From: Bimuria novae-zelandiae CBS 107.79
Lineage: Eukaryota > Ascomycota > Dothideomycetes > Pleosporales > Didymosphaeriaceae
NCBI GenBank assembly: GCA_010015655.1
Contig: ML976656.1
Location: forward strand, 328,165-392,164
Reading direction: 5' to 3'
Length of the DNA stretch: 64,000 nucleotides
Below, in pieces: positions 58,285 to 64,000 of the stretch; the first letter of the stretch is position 1; the number at the start of each line of letters is the position of its first letter. Position numbers and translations under genes: made by a program. The notes beneath the pieces are model-generated. The model saw only the letters and a program-made list of their open reading frames with translations, did no database searches and had not been told where the DNA came from.

Positions 58285-59260
58285 ATGAGGTCTCTTCATC
58301 GATTCCTCGCAATCTTACTTTTGTTTGTAGGCGTTGCGCAAATTCAACGAGCGAGCAGATTGAAGAATGGAGGGCAAGGTGGTGAGGTCAATCCCGATCG
58401 AAACCCAGATCGCGCAGCATAAGTGGGTACGACGACGACGACCTGGAGCGTACAACCAAAGTAATTCGAGCGACAGAAAGCCCGGCCGTCCGGATAGGGA
58501 GCTCGCCGCCCAGTGTCATTATTCAACCTACGTCGCCGAGATCATCGAAGAAGACGAAGAAACAGTCGATGCCTCCGGGCCAGACAAGAAAACCATCGAC
58601 ACCACCAGGTCAGACAAGGAAGCCATCGACACCAGGTCAGACGACGAAACCGTTGGTGCCTCCGGGCCAGACAAGAAAGCGAACAACCATGGCAAAAAAA
58701 GCGCAAATCCTCACCACGAATCAGCAAGGGTAAAAAGTTCACTACAAAAATAAGGACGCGAAAAGAAGATACTAAACGACAGCACTCGTCTCCAGCTCCC
58801 CTTTCACCCGCTCCCGCCATCAGCATGCGAATGTCGACGCGAGGGCGCCGGATATCTCAGCACCTTCACCATCTTCTATACCGGGAGCGTCGATGCCACT
58901 GCCTGCGAGCGGCGCAAGGAGCTTATCCGCGACTGGCAGTCGTACAGCTGCGCCTGAAGTTCCAGTCACTGTGCGATGGACGCCGCCTCTTTCACCGTCT
59001 TCTGCACCAGACAGATCAGTATCAAGTTCGAGAGACTCGCCAATCAATTCCTTCCCCCCGGGACCGACAACGTTTCTGGATCGCACTTCAACGTCTCTTC
59101 CCTTCGGGACTCGTGCTCTTGAGACCCGGTCTTTATTGTCTACGCGTCCTGGTGTCTCACGAACAATTCCAATGGTTGTACCTCCCCCAGTGGCAAGCCC
59201 GACCACCGACACAAATACTACGTCTACCATGGCATGCGAATGCGACGAGGAGGCGATAGT
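58285..59260 (+). pseudogene. Possible decayed secreted-protein gene with Pro-rich repeats
   Basis: An ATG at 58285 opens a signal-peptide-like sequence (MRSLHRFLAILLLFVGVA) that ends within 46 codons. Further on, a second frame has near-repeats of PPGQTRKPSTPPGQTRKP (about 58570-58690), and a third reads STFTIFYTGSVDATACERRK, then FLPPGTDNVSGSHFNV with Cys nearby, broken by two TGA codons. A clear branch site and acceptor (ATACTAAACGACAG) lie at about 58775-58792. The parts could be exons of one Cys-containing secreted protein with a Pro/Thr-rich spacer, now broken, but I could not build an open model. The main 252-codon frame at 58893-59651 is Ser/Pro/Thr-rich and probably not real. Confidence 0.3.
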
Positions 59261-59908
59261 GGTAATGTACTGCGGATACTGCTCCGTCGTCACGTCGTGC
59301 AGTAAGCATATGCGGTGTTTGAACAACGCGTACGGTTGTTCGATGCGAGGCTGTATCAACTACGGCATGCTTGACAGTTGTTATAGGTCGAACACAGCAG
59401 AGGACCAGCTCAATTTCTCCTTCTTTGGTAGTATTAATACTGTCAGTGGATTAAACGTATTGCACTTGTTAATAAAATCCCTTCGTCTGATCATATCTCT
59501 CCACCACACGCACTATAGGCGCTTACGTGAGGTGTACGCATTTAGTAACGGTGACTTGGTTTTCGATGAAAAAAAAAAAAAAAAAAAAAAAGATTGCAGC
59601 CTAGCTGTTTGTCTTGAGGCTGGCTGCCTGAAGGGGTCGTTGCCACTTTAATGGCAGTTGACGAAATTGGTCGTTAAACACGGAAGGCGCGACTTCCAAA
59701 TTTATACTCACCTCACCAAGCTCCTTCCACCATAACACGTCCTGTGCATGCTATGCAAGCGACTCTCGCAGCTTGTGTCATATACGACGTCCTTCGCCGT
59801 CGCCATCGCCATCACCCTCGTCCTCGCTCGTTTCTACGTCGCTCGCGGCCCTCTCTATTGAATAACTCGCTGACCACCTTTGAGGTAGTAGAAACCAAAG
59901 TAGGAAAT
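59261..59908. other. Intergenic stretch upstream of the 616-aa gene
   Basis: Holds the A23 run and the likely promoter of the next gene. The frame of the next gene is open back to 59744; an ATG at 59753 could add 52 residues if translation starts there. Confidence 0.4.
59569..59591. repeat. A23 homopolymer
   Basis: Twenty-three consecutive A on the plus strand, in the gene-free part between the decayed secreted-protein region and the next gene. Confidence 0.9.
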
Positions 59909-61899
59909 ATGCCAGGCTCCAAGGCGAGGAAAGAGCGAAGGAAGAAAGAGCGGGCAAGCACGCCCGCCCCTATCGCCGCTAAAGCTGCGTATGCAGAGAG
60001 TGTTGAAGATGAAGAAGAACCATACGTCGGCGGCGCGGTACAGGCGGCCGAAGAAGTCCAACTTCACCCGTCTTCAGGCGAGTCCCCTCCACATTTGCCA
60101 CCTTACGAGCGAGGCCTGACTAATAACTCTGTTGCAGGTATTCCTAGTCCCGACCCGGTCCGCGAGCGGCCCAGGGAGCGTCAGCCTCGACCTGCTCCTC
60201 GATCGGCGACCCCCGGCCATGCGCTTCTTAGAGCAGACGGACAAGGTGCTTTTGTTCGCAATAAAGCACATCAAAAACAGTTGAAGAGCCGCACAAAGCG
60301 TGGAGACCCACCCCAAGTCCCTCAAGAGTACGGGCTACCCTATGGGTTCCCGCACAAGTACCCATGGCACGTCTATGAAGACGCGATTGCAGACCTCCGC
60401 AAGATGCCACCCGAGACGGCAGCGCGCTTGAGGCAGGTAGTCCAAGAGCATATGGCTGCAGAAGGCTTTCCTTTGGGTGCGATGTCCCGCTCGGAAGCAC
60501 CGGGGGAGACAACCCGTGACCTAGATCCAGCGCCATGGACACAGGCAGCGCGACAGGCGGAAATCGTGACCGACGAGGAAATTGAGAAGCTGAAGAAGGT
60601 TATGTTCGACAAACTGGAGGAGGGCAGCGAGCACATAGCGTGGTCTGCAGCAGACTTGGCAGAAGCTGTCAAGGACATGGAGATCGAGTCTTCTCCAGTT
60701 CTCCAATCAGTTGGCGGCAATGTAGATGGTACCTCGCAGTCCGTGGAGATCGTCACGCCGGAGAAAGAGCTTCATGTTGGGGAACAGGCTATCCTAGAGC
60801 ACCCCGATAGTGAAGACGAACATTTCGATGGCAGTGCCAAATTGCAAGAGCGTTTTGGAGCCGGTAAGTCATTCTAGGCTGGCGATTGGCTTGATTACCA
60901 CCTGTTTTGGAACGCAGAGCGCCCGATCCTTCACTAAATCTCCCTAGATCAAACTACTTGTGATCTTACTAAGGAAGTGCTCGCGGAAACTTCACAAGAC
61001 GGCTCGACCGTGACGCCTCTGAACAAGACCTTGTCGTTGACGGAGCCGATCGCTCCTCCCCGCGACATTGCGTCTTTTGAGAACGCCCGCGTCGATGAGA
61101 CACCCCAGACGACGTATCATCGTAGTACCTCCTCGGGCTACTCGAGCTCTTCGGGTGACAGCAGGGGAAAGTGGCACGTCGGTGGAACACGCCGTATCAC
61201 CAATGATGGTATCCTTCCATTCAAGGCAAGCCCTCTCAAGGTCGACCCAGCCGAGGTACCGACAAAAGAACATCGTCGCAAGATTTCTCTGAGACTTCCT
61301 GTCAATGCCTCCAAGCCTCAACTGGCACGTGCTCGCCGTCCTTCGCTGAGCATTGAGGGGGGTGGTCAGTCTATTCAGGCAGCAGAGCACGAACTAGCGT
61401 ACAAGCAACGCCATACGTATATCGGAACTGCCTCTTTGGAAGACTTCCTAGAGGTCCTCGAAGTAACCCCCACTTACGGTACGACGAAGAAACATGTTGT
61501 TAAGGCTTTCGGTAAGTGACGCTGGCAAGCTCTGTATGGGTCCTCAACCCGCTAACTTCTATTCCAGTCAAGCTCGCTTGTGATGAGCAGGAGAAGGCAC
61601 GTCAATCTTCTGAGACACCCTATGGTTGGAACTTCGTAACCCGAACCTCCTACGACGACATACTCACCTACACAGACTATGTTACCCAGTCCCGCGTCAA
61701 ACTTGGGTCGATCAAGCTGGGTGACTTCCTTTTGATGGTCCCCTTCGATGATAAGCTAGAAGTCGCCGTTACAGACGTGGTGGAGGCATTCCGTCTGGGT
61801 AGCCACCACGACAAAGAAGCTATGAACGGACCGAAGTCGAAAGCCAAGGCGTTCAGGAGTTGGTTCGTCAAGGAGCGTATGGTGAAGCATGGCTCTTGA
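59909..61899 (+). CDS. Orphan charged protein, 616 aa
   Basis: I do not recognise the family. Three exons: 59909-60863, 60948-61511, 61568-61899; frame intact, TGA stop. I chose the ATG giving MPGSKARKERRKKERASTPA because a basic, non-membrane start is typical of an intracellular protein. Visible parts: a basic N-terminus; a Pro/Arg-rich segment (PDPVRERPRERQPRPAPRSA); a patch EYGLPYGFPHKYPWHVYEDA followed by helix (DLRKMPPETAARLRQVVQEH); an acidic helical region with EEIEKLKKVMFDKLEEGSEH; a Ser-rich linker; and a well-ordered C-terminal region (IGTASLEDFLEVLEVTPTYG to VKLACDEQEKARQSSETPYG and LGDFLLMVPFDDKLEVAVTD). No signal peptide or membrane helix. Likely cytoplasmic or nuclear. Confidence 0.8.
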
Positions 61900-62488
61900 A
61901 GGGATTCATCCTCGTTGGGCAGCGATGTAAGCCGCCTACCTCGGTTGTGTCAATGTGAAGCGAATCAATGAGACGAGCAGTAATCCTTTTGCCCTATACA
62001 CAAACAATGAGGCATAAAGGCGTGCTCGGATGAGTTTGGTACCCCCGAATCATTGGCGGTCACCAAGCTGCGCCCACGTGTGGCATATGGTGAACGGCAT
62101 GTTTTGGATTGCGGCGTCTCGAAAGTTCTTGGTGCTGTGGAGGATGTCTTAGCGGCGAAACCTAGGATATGGACGTTGGATTCCCTTTCCCTTGCACCCA
62201 ATACACCCTTTGGCCTTCAAAGGTTCTTGGTGGTGTGGAGGATGACTTATCGGCGAAACGTGGAACTTTGATTTTGGTTTCCCTTCCTTGCACCTAATAC
62301 TCCCTTTGTCCTCTCAATCCATGTTTTCTTATACCCTCTTTTTCCAGACAATAATGAAGACCCCCTGCTCTTCTCGTCAATGCCTTGATGTATCGAGCTT
62401 GATTGAAGTATGTAACGTCTGTTCTGGGGTCTAATATTATCGTACGACCACACCGTTGTGACTGCGCTCGCCGTTTTGAATCGCTTTC
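61900..62488. other. Convergent intergenic stretch
   Basis: Between the ends of the 616-aa gene (plus) and the PTH11/rhodopsin-type gene (minus). A phrase of about 40 bp (CTTGGTG..GTGGAGGATG, then ..TATCGGCGAAAC and a CTTGCACC..AATAC.CCCTTTG run) occurs twice, near 62130-62200 and 62225-62320, an imperfect direct repeat. No gene. Confidence 0.5.
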
Positions 62489-63929
62489 TTACAGCGCAGG
62501 GCTTTTATGTCCCTGGAGTATCGGTCCCACATCCAACCTCACATCTGTCGCCTTCCTTATGCCGTCACCTCCCCCGGCACGCAGTATCGACTCCTCACTC
62601 GTATTACTCCCTGCGCTCATCCCGCCCCTCATATGCTTCGTCCCCATCCCTATCTCCTTCTTCACATCATACGTGTACAACTCGATCCGACCATCCTCCT
62701 TCGCGCGCGAGCGCACCTTACTCCCCACCCCACTACCGTAGCCCGCAGCATACTGATTCGACATGTTATAACTCGACGACATGAAGGTCTTGTTGAACAG
62801 CGGGCACAGCGCGGGCGCAGACGCGGAGATGATGGCGACGTTGAACTCGATCTGGGAGAGCAGTAGAGTGAAAATGGCGTCGTAGGCGACGTCTTTGGTG
62901 GTGGTGTAGACGTAGAGGGCGTAGAGGCGTACGATGGAGGCGAGGACTGCGATGGCACCGACGAGGAAGACGCCGAGGAGGGCGAGGCGTTTGTGGGGGT
63001 GGAGGTGGAGGGTCCAGAAGGCACGGGTGGGGAGGAGGAGGATTAGGATGTCAGTGAGGATGTTTACTACATAAGTGGGTATGAGGTTAATATGAGGTAT
63101 GCAGGGGGTTGAGAGTCTGAGAGATATGGAATGCAGTGGTGGTACGTAATGGAGGCCGTGGAGAAGTAGGTCGCGGGGAGGTTGTTGCAGCCTTGCGGGA
63201 AGGTGGAGGACCAGGCGTTGGAGGGGTTCTTGGGGCATTCGAAGGCCTGAAGCGGTCAGTCTTTTTCAGTGTGTCCTTCTGTTGCTTTAAATATTGGGTT
63301 ATAATGGATGTATGTCGCATGATCTGTTAAGTTCGTAATAACGGTAAAAGAAAGCTTGGTATTAAGGAGACGGTGGAGGGACGTACGTTGACGAAGAATA
63401 CGACGACGGTGTAGATTGTCACGAAGGCTGTTACGGCGTAGACGACGCGGCGGAACTTGGTCTGCGTGAAGATGCGGTGGTACAGGGCGAGGATGCTGGC
63501 TTTTACGAAGAACAGTGACTAGGGGTACACCAACTGGTACGCATACCAGTGCTTCAGCGTGGGTACCAGGATGGCGAGGAGATCGAGATCAGATCCGTGT
63601 CGTCTGGTCGTCGTGAGCTACTTTCCGACGAGACGCTTTCTTGGTAGATGGCATACCCAGTCCCCCAGGATACGTGGAAACCATTCTGAATGCCCATGCC
63701 TATGGCTATGATGAGGGCGCCCAGCATGAACCAGTCGTCTGGTCCGACATAACGCGTGTGCACAAACCGGCACCAAAATCTGAAATGACGATCAGCAGAA
63801 GCATCGTTCACGCGTTCGCCCATCGTACCTGAGAGCAACGGCAACCATGAATAATAACAGCAGGATCCCAGTGATGATCAGAAACATAGGCTGGCGGGAG
63901 TGGTTCTCCGCACTGATGAAGTTGGCCAT
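62489..63929 (-). pseudogene. PTH11/rhodopsin-domain membrane protein gene with an in-frame TAG
   Basis: Fungal seven-helix membrane protein of the large 'rhodopsin domain' (Pth11-like) group, some of which sense surface or nutrients. Exons: 63929-63829, 63779-63657, 63603-63387, 63246 to about 63140, and about 63076-62489. Landmarks: ITGILLLLFMVAVALRFWCR, FVHTRYVGPDDWFMLGALII, WGTGRHGSDLDLLAILVPTL (across a 53-bp intron), KHWYAYQLVYP and FFVKASILALYHRIF. After the next introns come ECPKNPSNAWSSTF, NILTDILILLLPTRAFWTLH and FNVAIISASAPALCPLFNK. Between YQLVYP and SLFFVKAS is TAG at 63519-63521. The fourth intron joint (near 63140 and 63076) does not keep frame with the best splice sites. The rest is well preserved, so either a recent pseudogene or a nonsense allele; two errors in the assembly are less likely. 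Confidence 0.7.
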
Positions 63930-64000
63930 TTCTGATCACCAAGTTGCTATGTGGAGGTGTCTTCTCAAGCTGGCCGTGGGACGCCTCATCTTCCTTAAAG

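Noticed and set aside
58893..59651. 252-codon plus-strand frame
   Set aside because: Very Ser/Pro/Thr-rich with no domain, and its end runs into the A23 homopolymer. The other frames read more like protein, so I did not call it a gene.
22652..63929. Reassignment of TAG to Gln or Trp in this organism
   Set aside because: TAG is the natural terminator of the amidase, permease, DUF1996 and RTA1-type genes here, and the DUF6536 copy also has frameshifts.
1..64000. CRISPR arrays, bacterial operons, ribosome binding sites, tRNA or rRNA genes
   Set aside because: Gene structure is eukaryotic. I scanned by eye for tRNA T-loop consensus and for clustered spaced repeats and found nothing I could support; a tRNAscan run would be decisive.

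Overview
The window is nuclear DNA of a filamentous ascomycete (Pezizomycotina). Evidence: protein genes have short introns of about 45-110 bp with GT..AG ends and CTAAC/CTGAC-like branch sites, and the families are typical of that group (Zn2Cys6 regulator, BYS1, DUF1996, DUF3433, DUF6536, RTA1, PTH11/rhodopsin-type membrane proteins, secreted amidase). The family mix suggests a Dothideomycete, but that is an inference from recall, not a search.

Layout, left to right. 1-12.6 kb is a minus-strand block: a secreted BYS1-type protein, a large multi-exon DUF3433 membrane protein, a delta-12 fatty acid desaturase and a membrane-anchored phytase-type histidine acid phosphatase. The phytase diverges from a plus-strand APC-type amino acid permease (13.4-15.3 kb). 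A small orphan gene (16.4 kb) and a secreted amidase (17.6-19.4 kb) follow. From 19.4 to 26 kb the DNA is poor in intact genes; it holds an uncharacterised gene relic, a heavily broken DUF6536 pseudogene and an AT-rich tract. Then come a DUF1996 secreted protein, an RTA1-type seven-helix protein with an in-frame stop, a Gvp36-type BAR protein and a Zn2Cys6 transcription factor (up to 36.1 kb). A decayed Tc1/mariner element with intact terminal inverted repeats lies at 36.85-38.17 kb inside a gene-free stretch that runs to 42.6 kb. A housekeeping block follows: RING-H2 protein, RRN11 (Pol I initiation factor), gamma-glutamylcyclotransferase-like protein, histidinol-phosphatase and an FKBP-type isomerase. 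The right end has a 13-bp minisatellite, an aspartoacylase-family pseudogene with five in-frame TAG codons, a possible decayed secreted-protein gene, an orphan 616-aa protein and a PTH11/rhodopsin-type membrane gene with an in-frame TAG.

The strongest pattern is gene decay. Four otherwise well-preserved coding sequences carry in-frame stops, mostly TAG. Most can be explained by single transitions at CpA (CAG to TAG, or TGG to TAG on the opposite strand), the signature of repeat-induced point mutation (RIP). The AT-rich transposon interior fits the same process. TAG also ends several intact genes here, so codon reassignment is unlikely. I found no operon-like or clustered pathway and no clear new biological system. 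Exon ends are predictions from splice signals and reading frame; I checked that exon lengths sum to whole codons for most spliced genes and say where this fails.
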